Source: JANYCG01 sp031392945
GTDB taxonomy: Bacteria; Pseudomonadota; Gammaproteobacteria; Burkholderiales; Burkholderiaceae_C
Direction: 5' to 3'
Length of the DNA: 17,772 nt
Assembly: GCA_031392945.1 (NCBI GenBank)
Contig: JANMVT010000220.1
Location: forward strand, 1-17,772
How positions within the stretch are numbered: the first letter of the stretch is position 1; each line of letters opens with the position of its first letter. Of this stretch, positions 7,402 to 14,764 are shown piece after piece. The notes under the pieces are model-generated. The model was given only the letters and a program-made list of their open reading frames with translations, was not told where the DNA came from and did no database searches. The position numbers and the translations under genes were made by a program.

Positions 7402-8952
7402 ATGACTGATTTGAAGATGCCCACCGCCATACCCACCGGCCCCCTGGTGCTGGGTTACGAAGTCGTGATCGGCTTCGAGACCCACGCGCAACTCTCAACC
7501 CAAAGCAAGATCTTCAGCCGCGCATCGACAGCTTTTGGCGCGGAACCCAACACGCAGGCTTGTGCGGTGGACCTGGCCTTGCCCGGCACGCTGCCGGTGA
7601 TGAACAAGGGCGCCGTCGAACGTGCGATCCAGTTCGGCTTGGCCATTGGCGCCCACATTGCGCCGCGCAGCGTGTTTGCGCGCAAGAATTATTTCTACCC
7701 GGACCTGCCCAAGGGTTACCAGATCAGCCAGTTTGAGATTCCTGTGGTGCAAGGCGGCGACGTTGAATTCTTCCTGGACGATAAAAAGCGTTCGGTCCGG
7801 CTGGTGCGCGCGCACCTCGAAGAAGACGCGGGCAAGTCGCTGCATGAAGACTCGTCATTGGGCGGCGGGGGGCAAAGCGGCATCGACCTGAACCGCGCCG
7901 GCACACCCCTGCTGGAAATCGTCACCGAGCCCGACATGCGCAGCAGCGCCGAGGCCGTGGCCTACGCCAAAGAACTGCACAAGATCGTCACCTGGATCGG
8001 CATTTGCGACGGCAATATGCAAGAAGGCTCGTTCCGCTGCGACGCCAACGTGTCAGTGCGCAAACCCGGCGCCGAACTGGGCACGCGGCGCGAGATCAAG
8101 AACCTGAACAGCTTCAAGTTCATGCAGCAGGCCATCGACTATGAAGTGCGCTGGCAGATTGGCGAAATTGAGGATGGGCGGGCGATACAGCAGGCCACGG
8201 TTTTGTTCAATCCGGACACCGGTGAAACAAAGGCCATGCGGACCAAGGAAGATGCGGCGGATTACCGCTATTTTCCGGACCCGGATTTGCCGCCGCTGGT
8301 GATTGCGGATGCTTGGGTTGAGCAGATTCGATCTGAGATGACTGAGTTGCCACGGGTGATGGCGGCGAGGTTTGTAGCCGACTATGGGCTTTCTGACTAC
8401 GACGCGACAGCATTGACTCAAAGCCGTGCCACCGCGTCGTATTTTGAGGAGACCAATTCGCTTTGTCATCGACCAAAATTAGTTGCAAACTGGATGATGG
8501 GCGACATTGCACGAAGGCTCAAGTCTGGCGACGTCGATTTTGATCGCCTGAGGTTACTCATTGCGCCCGAAGTATTTGCAAGTTTGATTGCGCGCATTTA
8601 TGACGGAACAATTTCCAACATTGCGGCGAAACTGGTTCTGGAAGAGCTTTGGCCAACCAATGTGATCGTCCAACTCTCAGGCAATACGACGACCTCGTCG
8701 GTTGGAACACTGACACCTGCCGTGACCGTGGATTCGATCATCGAAGCCAAAGGCCTCAAACAACTCAACGACACCAGCGCCCTCGAAAAAATCGTAGACC
8801 AAGTCCTCGCCGCCAACCCCAAAAACGTCGCCGAATACAAATCCGGCAATGCCAAGGCGCTCAACGCCCTGGTCGGCCAGATCATGAAGGGCAGCCAGGG
8901 CAAGGCCAACCCGCAGCAGGTCAACGATTTGCTGCGCAAAAAGCTCGATTAG
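7402..8952 (+). CDS. gatB: Asp/Glu-tRNA amidotransferase subunit B, with an atypical 3' half
   Basis: This subunit phosphorylates the misacylated aminoacyl-tRNA and transfers ammonia to it. The 516-residue protein has the GatB cradle domain: YEVVIGFETHAQLSTQSKIFS at the start, the KNYFYPDLPKGYQISQ motif, LEEDAGKS, IDLNRAGTPLLEIVTEPD, and RCDANVSVR with EIKNLNSF. A helical and YqeY-like tail domain follows, ending KANPQQVNDLLRKKL. ATG 7402 is preferred over an in-frame TTG two codons earlier. The start is 2 bp after gatA, so coupling is likely. From about 8290 to 8720 GC falls to about 50% (150 of 300 bases over 8401-8700, against 68% in sampled earlier lines). A Thr/Ser-rich stretch at about residues 419-441 adds roughly 20 residues to what I know of relatives. 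Confidence 0.96.
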   Translation: MTDLKMPTAIPTGPLVLGYEVVIGFETHAQLSTQSKIFSRASTAFGAEPNTQACAVDLALPGTLPVMNKGAVERAIQFGLAIGAHIAPRSVFARKNYFYPDLPKGYQISQFEIPVVQGGDVEFFLDDKKRSVRLVRAHLEEDAGKSLHEDSSLGGGGQSGIDLNRAGTPLLEIVTEPDMRSSAEAVAYAKELHKIVTWIGICDGNMQEGSFRCDANVSVRKPGAELGTRREIKNLNSFKFMQQAIDYEVRWQIGEIEDGRAIQQATVLFNPDTGETKAMRTKEDAADYRYFPDPDLPPLVIADAWVEQIRSEMTELPRVMAARFVADYGLSDYDATALTQSRATASYFEETNSLCHRPKLVANWMMGDIARRLKSGDVDFDRLRLLIAPEVFASLIARIYDGTISNIAAKLVLEELWPTNVIVQLSGNTTTSSVGTLTPAVTVDSIIEAKGLKQLNDTSALEKIVDQVLAANPKNVAEYKSGNAKALNALVGQIMKGSQGKANPQQVNDLLRKKLD

Positions 8953-9021
8953 GCGGTCCGATTCGGGCATCGGTGCGGGCCCGTGTTCTGGCCCCCATCC
9001 ACGCCCACGTAGCGACCGGAT

Positions 9022-9708
9022 TCAGCGGGTCTTGCCCGCTGCGGGAGAGGCCGCCGCAGGCGCAGGCATCTTCAGCGCCCACAACTGCTGGAGGCGCCCC
9101 AGCTCTTCGTCAAAACGCACATTCACGCGGGTGATTTCACCCTCCTGGTCGGCGATGAAGCGCTTTTGCACGGCCAGGTTTTTGCCCAGCTCGTCGAGCT
9201 GCCGGCGCAGGGGAAACGGCGCTTTGCCCGGGTCCTTCTTGTAGAACTCCATCTCGGCGTCCAGAGCGACGCGCTGGCGCAGCAGTTCTTCGACGCGGTT
9301 GGCGGCGGCCGCCCTCACCACGCCGATTTGTTTGAGCGCTTCGGCGCGCTCCACGTCATGCACTGCCCGGCTGGGGTAACGCTGCAGCAAGGCGCGGTCG
9401 CGGCGCTTGTCTTCGTCGCGGCGGGCACGTTCTTCCAGTTCCAGTTTTTCGCGGGCTTCCACTTCGGCGCGCTCGGGCGCGGTCAGGGTCGGGCCGACTT
9501 TTGCACGAACGGTTCCACTGGGATTGAGAAGTTTTTGCTCGCGATCAGAACATTCGGGGATCGGCCGGTCCGAGGTGAGTTTTCTGCCCTTGTTGTCAAC
9601 ACAACTGTAAATGCCGGGCTTGACTTCTTGGGCCTGCGCCGGCCCCAGGGCAGCCAGGCCCAGTGCCAGCAGGCAGAACGCAACATTGGCAATGGCTTTG
9701 ATTTTCAT
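9022..9708 (-). CDS. Secreted DUF4124-type coiled-coil protein of unknown function
   Basis: The 228-residue protein starts with a clear Sec signal peptide (hydrophobic core about residues 8-24, likely cleavage after AQA at about 26). A short DUF4124-like domain follows, recognisable as GIYSCVDNKGRKLTSDRPIPEC with two cysteines that could form a periplasmic disulfide. The rest is charged and helical: an Arg/Glu-rich coiled coil (about residues 75-120) and a second helical part (about 130-210), ending in an Ala/Pro tail. The function of the family is not known to me. Its ATG overlaps the pyrE stop (ATGA), implying translational coupling. The 3' end converges on gatB with a 69-bp gap and no clear terminator. 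Confidence 0.8.
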   Translation of the reverse strand: MKIKAIANVAFCLLALGLAALGPAQAQEVKPGIYSCVDNKGRKLTSDRPIPECSDREQKLLNPSGTVRAKVGPTLTAPERAEVEAREKLELEERARRDEDKRRDRALLQRYPSRAVHDVERAEALKQIGVVRAAAANRVEELLRQRVALDAEMEFYKKDPGKAPFPLRRQLDELGKNLAVQKRFIADQEGEITRVNVRFDEELGRLQQLWALKMPAPAAASPAAGKTR

Positions 9709-10415
9709 GACTTTCCGACGACTCCATAACGTTGGCGATAGGCCTGCACACGCTCGCGGTCCGCAGCAATTTCAACGCCGTTTCGCTGCGCCAGATACTG
9801 CATCAGATCGTCCAGCGTCGCAATGGCGCAAACCTGCAGCCCCAACTGTTCCCGAACGTATTGCACGGCGCTGTGGTTGACATCGAGGCCATTCTCCACC
9901 GCCTTCTCCTGGCGATCCAGCGCGATGGCGACGGCATGGGGCGTTGCGCCCGCCGCACGGATGATGGCGATCGACTCGCGCGCCGCCGTGCCGGCCGACA
10001 TCACATCGTCCACGATCAACACCCGGCCTTTAAGCGGCGCGCCAACCAGGCTGCCGCCTTCGCCGTGGTCTTTGGCCTCTTTGCGGTTGTAGGCGAAAGG
10101 CACGTTGCGCCCCAGGCGCGCCAACTCCACAGCCAAGGCGGCGCCCAGCGGAATGCCCTTGTAGGCAGGGCCAAACACCATGTCGAACTCGATGCCGCTG
10201 GACAGCAACCGTTTGGCGTAAAACTGGGCCAGGCGCCCGAGCCTGGCGCCGTCGTCAAACAGGCCGGCATTGAAAAAATAGGGGCTGATCCGCCCGGCCT
10301 TGGTCTTGAACTCGCCAAACTTGAGCACGCCACAGTCGAGCGCGAACTGCACGAAATCCTGGGCTAAAGTATCCTGCTCTTTATCCTGAACCGTTTGCTG
10401 ATCTGTGTCGCCCAT
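9705..10415 (-). CDS. pyrE: Orotate phosphoribosyltransferase
   Basis: This enzyme converts orotate and PRPP to orotidine 5'-monophosphate in de novo pyrimidine synthesis. The 236-residue protein shows FGEFKTKAGRISPYFFNAG near the N-terminus (orotate and dimer loop), FGPAYKGIPLG, the catalytic loop region AYNRKEAKDHGEGG, and the PRPP-binding motif VLIVDDVMSAGTAARE. ATG 10415 is chosen over the TTG directly upstream because it has AGGA about 9 nt before it. The gene is divergent from the exonuclease gene with only 21 bp between starts, and overlaps the DUF4124 gene by 4 bp at its 3' end. Confidence 0.97.
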   Translation of the reverse strand: MGDTDQQTVQDKEQDTLAQDFVQFALDCGVLKFGEFKTKAGRISPYFFNAGLFDDGARLGRLAQFYAKRLLSSGIEFDMVFGPAYKGIPLGAALAVELARLGRNVPFAYNRKEAKDHGEGGSLVGAPLKGRVLIVDDVMSAGTAARESIAIIRAAGATPHAVAIALDRQEKAVENGLDVNHSAVQYVREQLGLQVCAIATLDDLMQYLAQRNGVEIAADRERVQAYRQRYGVVGKS

Positions 10416-10436
10416 CAATCATTCCTGGAGAGTCAT

Positions 10437-11234
10437 TTGTTCAAATTAACCAGCCTCAACCTCAACGGTATCCGCTCGGCCACCAGCAAGGGGCTGGAAC
10501 CCTGGCTGGCCCAGCACCAGCCCGATTGTATTTGCGTGCAGGAGGTCAAGGCCCAGGCCGAGCACGTGGAAGGCCCGTTTCAGCATCTGGCCGGGCTCAA
10601 GGGCTATTTTCACCTGGCGCAAAAAAAGGGGTATGCGGGCGTGGCCGTGTACACGCGCCACGAGCCCAGCGAGGTCATCACCGGTTACGGCTCGTCTGAA
10701 TTTGACGCCGAGGGCCGTTGCGTTGAATTGCGTTTTGACACGCCGCGCAACAAGATGTCCATCATCAGCGCGTATTTCCCCAGCGGCTCGTCGGGCGAGG
10801 AGCGCCAACAGGCCAAGTTCCGCTTTTTGGGCGAGTTTTACCCGCACCTGACCGGGCTCAAACAATCGCGCGAATTCATCCTGTGCGGTGACGTGAACAT
10901 CGCACACAAGGAGATTGACCTGAAGAACTGGAGGAGCAACCAGAAAAATTCCGGCTTCACGCCCGAAGAGCGCGCCTGGATGACAAAGTTGTTGGCCAAT
11001 GCGCCAGATGGAGCCGGCCTGGTCGACGTCTACCGCCGGCTCCAGCCCGACGCCACCGACACCGCCTACACCTGGTGGAGCGCGCGCGGCCAAGCCTATG
11101 CCAACAACGTAGGTTGGCGCCTGGACTACCACTTGGCCACACCGGCCCTGGCTGCCTTCGCCCGGCGCGAGGCGATCTACAAAACCGAGAAGTTCTCGGA
11201 CCACGCGCCGATCACGGTCGAGTACGATATTTAG
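10437..11234 (+). CDS. xthA: Exodeoxyribonuclease III (AP endonuclease family)
   Basis: This Mg-dependent endonuclease/exonuclease/phosphatase-fold enzyme repairs abasic sites and removes 3' blocking groups. The 265-residue protein carries the family residues in order: Asn in SLNLNGIRSA, Glu in CVQEVKA, Asp and Asn in CGDVNIAH, Asp in GWRLDYHLATP, and the catalytic SDH in FSDHAPITVEYDI at the C-terminus. The start is a TTG (10437) with GGAG six bases upstream; no ATG or GTG fits between this and the conserved LTSLNLNG. The frame is open to another TTG at 10395 with no ribosome binding site. The promoter must lie within pyrE. Confidence 0.95.
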   Translation: MFKLTSLNLNGIRSATSKGLEPWLAQHQPDCICVQEVKAQAEHVEGPFQHLAGLKGYFHLAQKKGYAGVAVYTRHEPSEVITGYGSSEFDAEGRCVELRFDTPRNKMSIISAYFPSGSSGEERQQAKFRFLGEFYPHLTGLKQSREFILCGDVNIAHKEIDLKNWRSNQKNSGFTPEERAWMTKLLANAPDGAGLVDVYRRLQPDATDTAYTWWSARGQAYANNVGWRLDYHLATPALAAFARREAIYKTEKFSDHAPITVEYDI

Positions 11235-11400
11235 CCAATAAGAAACTGTTTGGCGCTGGCATCGACCGGACACCAGAGCACAACGCCATTGCCACAGAAC
11301 CCGCCGTGCAGAAGGCGTCGGCGTTTACGGTCAATTGCAGCGGGCGCGGCCCCTGCCGGGGCTCGCCGCATTGTTGAGACCTGCTGGGCCGGGAAGGGGC

Positions 11401-11460
11401 CTACCGGAAAAAAATAACAAGAAGAATGATGATCAAAAGAGCGCCGGCACCTATATACAT
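11401..11460 (-). CDS. Candidate 19-residue membrane microprotein
   Basis: The minus strand encodes MYIGAGALLIIILLVIFFR and a TAG stop. GGAG (11470-11467) sits six bases before the ATG, an ideal Shine-Dalgarno spacing. An in-frame ATG two codons upstream touches the GGAG and is less likely to be used. The peptide is one uninterrupted hydrophobic helix with a positively charged C-terminal Arg, the form of a single-pass membrane microprotein. Its AT-rich coding stretch stands out from the GC-rich flanks. I do not recognise a family, and the ORF is short enough that chance remains possible. Confidence 0.45.
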   Translation of the reverse strand: MYIGAGALLIIILLVIFFR

Positions 11461-11482
11461 GTCCATCTCCAACGCGTTGCCC

Positions 11483-11497
11483 ATCCTCGACGAGGAT
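11483..11497. promoter_or_regulatory. Perfect palindrome upstream of the candidate microprotein
   Basis: ATCCTCGACGAGGAT is a perfect 7+1+7 inverted repeat, 22 bp upstream of the microprotein start codon. It could be an operator or a hairpin in the 5' leader. Confidence 0.3.
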
Positions 11498-11550
11498 TGT
11501 TCAGCACACGCAAGCAAGCTGATTTAAGTACTCGCGCTGGACGGGGTCTG

Positions 11551-11569
11551 TGCTAAAGCCCACTTAGCA
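11551..11569. promoter_or_regulatory. Inverted repeat TGCTAA-N7-TTAGCA
   Basis: Two 6-bp arms (11551-11556 and 11564-11569) are separated by seven bases. This has the form of a dimeric repressor site, but the arms are short and no regulator gene is adjacent. Confidence 0.25.
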
Positions 11570-11624
11570 GGACGCCGGCGGGCGAGTTATGCCGTTCCGC
11601 CCTTTTGGCCGGTTTATTTTTCCG

Positions 11625-12473
11625 TCATTTCACCCGCGCCCGCTCGTACAGCGGCAGCACCTTGGGCAAATTGGCCTGGATATCCGCAATGCGGGTGGTG
11701 CCCGACGGGTGGGTTGACAGGAATTGCGGGGGCGCACCCTTGCTTGCAGCAGCCATTTTTTGCCACAGCGTGACACCGGCACGCGGGTCGTAGCCGGCGC
11801 GCGCCGCCAGTTCCATGCCGACAAGGTCGGCCTCCGACTCGTCCTCGCGGCTGAACTCCAGCGTGAGCAGTTGCGCGCCGTAGTTGGTGATGGTCTGGCC
11901 GACCTGCCCAAAACCGAACAATTGGCTCAACACCCCCGCGCCGATGTTGGTGGCCGCGCTTTTGCCCATGCGTTTGCGGGCGTGTTCGCGCAGGGCGTGG
12001 GCGATTTCGTGGCCCATCACCATGGCGGCCTCGTCGTCGGTCAGTTTGAGCTGGTCCAGGATGCCGTTGTAAAAAGCGATCTTGCCGCCGGGCATGCAAA
12101 AGGCGTTGATCTGGTTCGAGCCGATCAGGTTGACCTCCCACTTCCAGTCTTTGGCGCACGGGTTCCACTCCAGCGTGAACGGGATGATTTTGGCGGCAAT
12201 GGCGCGCAGGCGGATGACTTGCGGGTTGTCCCTGGGGCCCAGCGCTTTTTTGCCATTGGCCTCCTGCAACATCTGCTGGTACTGCTGGCCCGCCGAGCGC
12301 TCCACGTCCTCGGCCGGCACCAGTTTGGCGAAGGCCGATGTGCCGCCGACCTCAACGCCTTCGCGCGCGTCCGCCGTCGGCGTCTCGGCCGCGCAGGCGA
12401 TCAGGAGCGCCGCCGCAGCGCAACTGGCCAGGCGGTTTTTCAACAGGCCATGTGTCTTGATTTTCAATTTCAC
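11625..12473 (-). CDS. M48-family zinc metalloprotease, predicted lipoprotein (LoiP/BepA-like)
   Basis: This is a predicted periplasm-facing zinc protease of the type involved in outer-membrane protein quality control. The 282-residue protein has a signal peptide ending in a lipobox L-I-A-C with Cys27 as the likely acylated residue. The zinc-binding H155-E-I-A-H159 and the third ligand E214 in DESEADLVG are intact, and the C-terminal STHPSGTTRIADI motif is typical. The start is GTG 12473, with AGGGG about eight bases upstream. Size and single-domain layout are closer to LoiP (YggG) than to the TPR-bearing BepA, but the exact orthology is not resolvable. Transcribed divergently from the AmpG-like gene with 45 bp between starts. 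Confidence 0.92.
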   Translation of the reverse strand: MKLKIKTHGLLKNRLASCAAAALLIACAAETPTADAREGVEVGGTSAFAKLVPAEDVERSAGQQYQQMLQEANGKKALGPRDNPQVIRLRAIAAKIIPFTLEWNPCAKDWKWEVNLIGSNQINAFCMPGGKIAFYNGILDQLKLTDDEAAMVMGHEIAHALREHARKRMGKSAATNIGAGVLSQLFGFGQVGQTITNYGAQLLTLEFSREDESEADLVGMELAARAGYDPRAGVTLWQKMAAASKGAPPQFLSTHPSGTTRIADIQANLPKVLPLYERARVK

Positions 12474-12485
12474 TTTTTGAACCCC

Positions 12486-12518
12486 TTTGCAGCCGATGGC
12501 AGCGCGTATTATTCCCGC
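12486..12518 (+). promoter_or_regulatory. Likely promoter of ampG with a leaderless start
   Basis: TATTAT (12507-12512) is a good -10 hexamer lying six bases before the ATG at 12519, so transcription would begin at or next to the start codon. The best -35-like match, TTTGCA (12486-12491), has a short 15-bp spacing. No Shine-Dalgarno sequence is present. Confidence 0.45.
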
Positions 12519-13916
12519 ATGCCGACACCCGCCCTTGCCGTCCCGCTGAAAAAACCCTCCTGGGGCGAGACATTCAAAGTCTATCTGGAGGCCGCCACCG
12601 TGCGCATGCTGCTGCTGGGATTTTCCGCCGGCTTGCCCTTGCTGCTGGTGCTGGGCACCTTGAGTTTCTGGCTGCGCGAAGCCGGCATCGACCGCACCAC
12701 GATCGGTTACCTGAGCTGGGTCGGCCTGGCCTACGCCTTCAAATGGGTCTGGGCGCCCCTGGTGGACCGCATGCCCGTCCCCATTTTGACGCGCCTGCTA
12801 GGACGCCGGCGCAGCTGGCTGCTGCTGGCGCAAGTCGCCATCATGGCCGGCCTGGTGGCCATGTCGTTCAACAACCCCCAGGTGGCTTTGCAGCCGGTGG
12901 TGTGGGGCGCGCTGTCGGTGGCGTTTGGCTCGGCCACACAAGACATCGCGCTGGACGCGTTCCGGATTGAGTCCGCCAGCATCGAGCGCCAGGCCGCCCT
13001 GGCCGCCGCCTACCAGACCGGTTACCGTCTGGCGATGATCTGGGCCGGCGCCGGTGTGTTGTGGATTGCCGCGCGGGCTGAAGTGGTGCCGCTGGTTCAG
13101 GTGCTGGCCCAGGCGGGCCAGGCCGCAGCGCCTGCGCCCTACCAGCACAGCGCCTGGCAAACCGCTTACCTGGTGATGGCCGCCAGCATGCTGCTGGGCA
13201 TGCTTACGGTGCTGTTTTCGCCCGAGCCAGCCCAGCGCGTGTTGCCGCCCGCCCGGAATGCCGCCCAGTGGCTCAAGAGCGCCCTGGTGGACCCGTTTGC
13301 CGACTTCATCCGCCGCTACCAGTGGCAGGCCGCCCTGATCCTGGCGCTGATCGCCATTTACCGCATCAGCGACATCGTGATGGGCATCATGGCCAATCCG
13401 TTTTATGTGGACATGGGTTACACCAAGGACGAAGTGGCCGCCGTCACCAAGGTGTTCGGCGTCATCATGACGCTGGCGGGCGCCTTTGTCGGCGGCGTGT
13501 TGTCGATGCGTTTCGGCGTGATGCGCATCCTGATGCTGGGCGCGGTTTTGAGCGCCGCCAGCAACCTGCTGTTCGCCTGGCTGGGCGGGCGCGGCCACGA
13601 CCTGACGGCCTTGATCTGGGTGATCTCGGCCGACAACCTGGCCAGCGGCATCGCCTCGGCCGCCTTCATCGCCTATTTGTCCAGCCTGACCAATGTCAAT
13701 TATTCGGCCACGCAGTACGCGCTGTTCAGCTCGATGATGCTGCTTGCCCCAAAGTTTCTGGCCGGTTATTCAGGCCGGTATGTCGATGCTTTCGGCTACG
13801 CCCACTTCTTCACCGCGACGGCTTTTCTGGGTCTGCCGGTGTTGCTGCTGGTGTGGCTGGCCGCGCGCGGCGAAAAACCCAAGGATTCCAAGGAAACAGG
13901 TGTTTTTCCCTTGTGA
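12519..13916 (+). CDS. ampG: AmpG-like muropeptide permease, MFS
   Basis: This inner-membrane importer takes up anhydro-muropeptides (GlcNAc-anhMurNAc peptides) for cell-wall recycling. The 465-residue, very hydrophobic protein has about 12 membrane segments. It shows AmpG-type motifs: LLLGFSAGLPLLLVLGTLSFWLRE in the first helix, WVGLAYAFKWVWAPLVDR, and ATQDIALDAFRIE. ATG 12519 is chosen because it directly precedes the first conserved helix and follows a -10 hexamer. The frame is open far upstream, but that part lies antisense to the M48 gene. Some AmpG-like members have other substrates, so transport specificity is inferred. Confidence 0.87.
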   Translation: MPTPALAVPLKKPSWGETFKVYLEAATVRMLLLGFSAGLPLLLVLGTLSFWLREAGIDRTTIGYLSWVGLAYAFKWVWAPLVDRMPVPILTRLLGRRRSWLLLAQVAIMAGLVAMSFNNPQVALQPVVWGALSVAFGSATQDIALDAFRIESASIERQAALAAAYQTGYRLAMIWAGAGVLWIAARAEVVPLVQVLAQAGQAAAPAPYQHSAWQTAYLVMAASMLLGMLTVLFSPEPAQRVLPPARNAAQWLKSALVDPFADFIRRYQWQAALILALIAIYRISDIVMGIMANPFYVDMGYTKDEVAAVTKVFGVIMTLAGAFVGGVLSMRFGVMRILMLGAVLSAASNLLFAWLGGRGHDLTALIWVISADNLASGIASAAFIAYLSSLTNVNYSATQYALFSSMMLLAPKFLAGYSGRYVDAFGYAHFFTATAFLGLPVLLLVWLAARGEKPKDSKETGVFPL

Positions 13917-13951
13917 TATATTAATAGTTTGCTTTTAATATTATAGCAAAC
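13917..13951 (+). repeat. AT-rich interspersed repeat, copy B, with palindrome
   Basis: Directly after the ampG stop lies a 35-bp AT-rich block similar to 662-696 on the opposite strand. It contains a 7-bp inverted repeat GTTTGCT/AGCAAAC (13928-13934 and 13945-13951) around TAATATTA, and the right arm is reused in a second inverted repeat GCAAAC/GTTTGC (13946-13951 and 13955-13960). It may mark the transcript end of ampG or act as an upstream element of the response regulator gene. Confidence 0.45.
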
Positions 13952-14031
13952 CGGGTTTGCGGGAAGGCTGGGGTTTACTTAACTTTACCGCCGCTTCAAA
14001 CCCCGTCAGGTGTGAATTTGGCGGCCCGCGC

Positions 14032-14044
14032 TAGACTCGCGACG
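14032..14044 (+). promoter_or_regulatory. -10-like box abutting the response regulator start
   Basis: TAGACT (14032-14037) lies seven bases before ATG 14045 and there is no Shine-Dalgarno sequence, a layout expected for a leaderless mRNA. No convincing -35 is seen, so activation by a regulator would be needed. Confidence 0.35.
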
Positions 14045-14758
14045 ATGACACAACGCCTGTTGATGATTGAAGACGATTTGCGCCTGGCGCAGATGGTGGG
14101 CGAGTATCTGGGCCAGTCGGGTTACGTGGTCGCCCACGCGCCCAACGGCGCGGCCGGTCTGGCGCTGCTGCAGGGTCCGGGCGAGGCCGCGCCCGAGCTG
14201 GTGATTCTTGATTTGATGCTGCCCGACATTGACGGCCTGGAGGTCTGCCGCCGCATCCGCGCCCTGCCCGGCGCCCCGGCCCTGGTGCCGGTGTTGATGC
14301 TCACCGCCAAGGGCGATCCAATGGACCGCATCATCGGCCTGGAGATCGGCGCTGACGACTATCTGCCCAAACCGTTTGAGCCGCGCGAGCTGCTGGCCCG
14401 GGTGCGAGCTGTGTTGCGCCGGCGTCAGGAGCCGGCCACGCCCGAGTCCAGGCAGCTTCGCTTTGGCTCGCTGGCGATCGACCGCGACGCCCGCACCGTC
14501 ACCGTGGGCGCGGCGCTGTGCGAGCTGACGTCTTACCAGTTCGACCTGCTGGCCGCCCTGGCCGAGCGCGCGGGGCGCGTGCTGACGCGCGACCAGATCA
14601 TGGAAGCCGTGCGCGGGCGCGAGCTCGACGCCTTTGACCGCTCCATCGACGTGCACATGGGCCGCATCCGCGCCGCCATCGAGGTGGACGCGAAAAACCC
14701 CAAGCGCATTTTGACGGTGCGCGGCGTCGGTTACGTCTTCGCCCGCCAGCAGGACTGA
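14045..14758 (+). CDS. OmpR/PhoB-family response regulator
   Basis: This DNA-binding output half of a two-component system pairs with the kinase that follows. The 237-residue protein has a receiver domain (about 1-120) with acidic pair IEDD, phosphoacceptor D56 (VILDLMLPDIDG), the conserved Thr in MLTAKGD and Lys in LPKPFEP. A winged-helix effector domain follows (about 135-235) with LTSYQFDLLAALAERAGRVLTRDQI, the recognition-helix region SIDVHMGRIRAAIE and VRGVGYVFA. ATG 14045 is chosen over an upstream in-frame start because it immediately precedes the first beta strand. The signal and targets are unknown. A 125-bp gap filled by a repeat separates it from the kinase gene. Confidence 0.95.
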   Translation: MTQRLLMIEDDLRLAQMVGEYLGQSGYVVAHAPNGAAGLALLQGPGEAAPELVILDLMLPDIDGLEVCRRIRALPGAPALVPVLMLTAKGDPMDRIIGLEIGADDYLPKPFEPRELLARVRAVLRRRQEPATPESRQLRFGSLAIDRDARTVTVGAALCELTSYQFDLLAALAERAGRVLTRDQIMEAVRGRELDAFDRSIDVHMGRIRAAIEVDAKNPKRILTVRGVGYVFARQQD

Positions 14759-14764
14759 AGATAT

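Larger units (their letters stand above)
11235..11624. other. 390-bp stretch without a recognisable large gene
   Basis: I find no conserved protein gene, tRNA or rRNA here. It contains a candidate microprotein (minus, 11401-11460), a 15-bp palindrome (11483-11497), an inverted repeat (11551-11569), GC-rich hairpins around 11337-11367, and near its right end a weak hairpin (about 11597-11612) followed by TTTATTTTT that might terminate plus-strand transcription from xthA. Longer open frames here have no recognisable features. Confidence 0.6.

Noticed and set aside
6392..7498. Long minus-strand open frame opposite gatA (368 codons)
   Set aside because: It is antisense to the intact amidase subunit and explained by codon bias of the GC-rich genome.
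8953..9021. Terminator in the convergent gatB / DUF4124 gap
   Set aside because: Only weak GC-rich pairing and no T or A tract; not enough to call.
11724..12518. Upstream extension of the ampG frame by 265 codons
   Set aside because: It runs antisense through the M48 protease gene, has no AmpG similarity, and a -10 box and ATG at 12519 give a normal-length protein.
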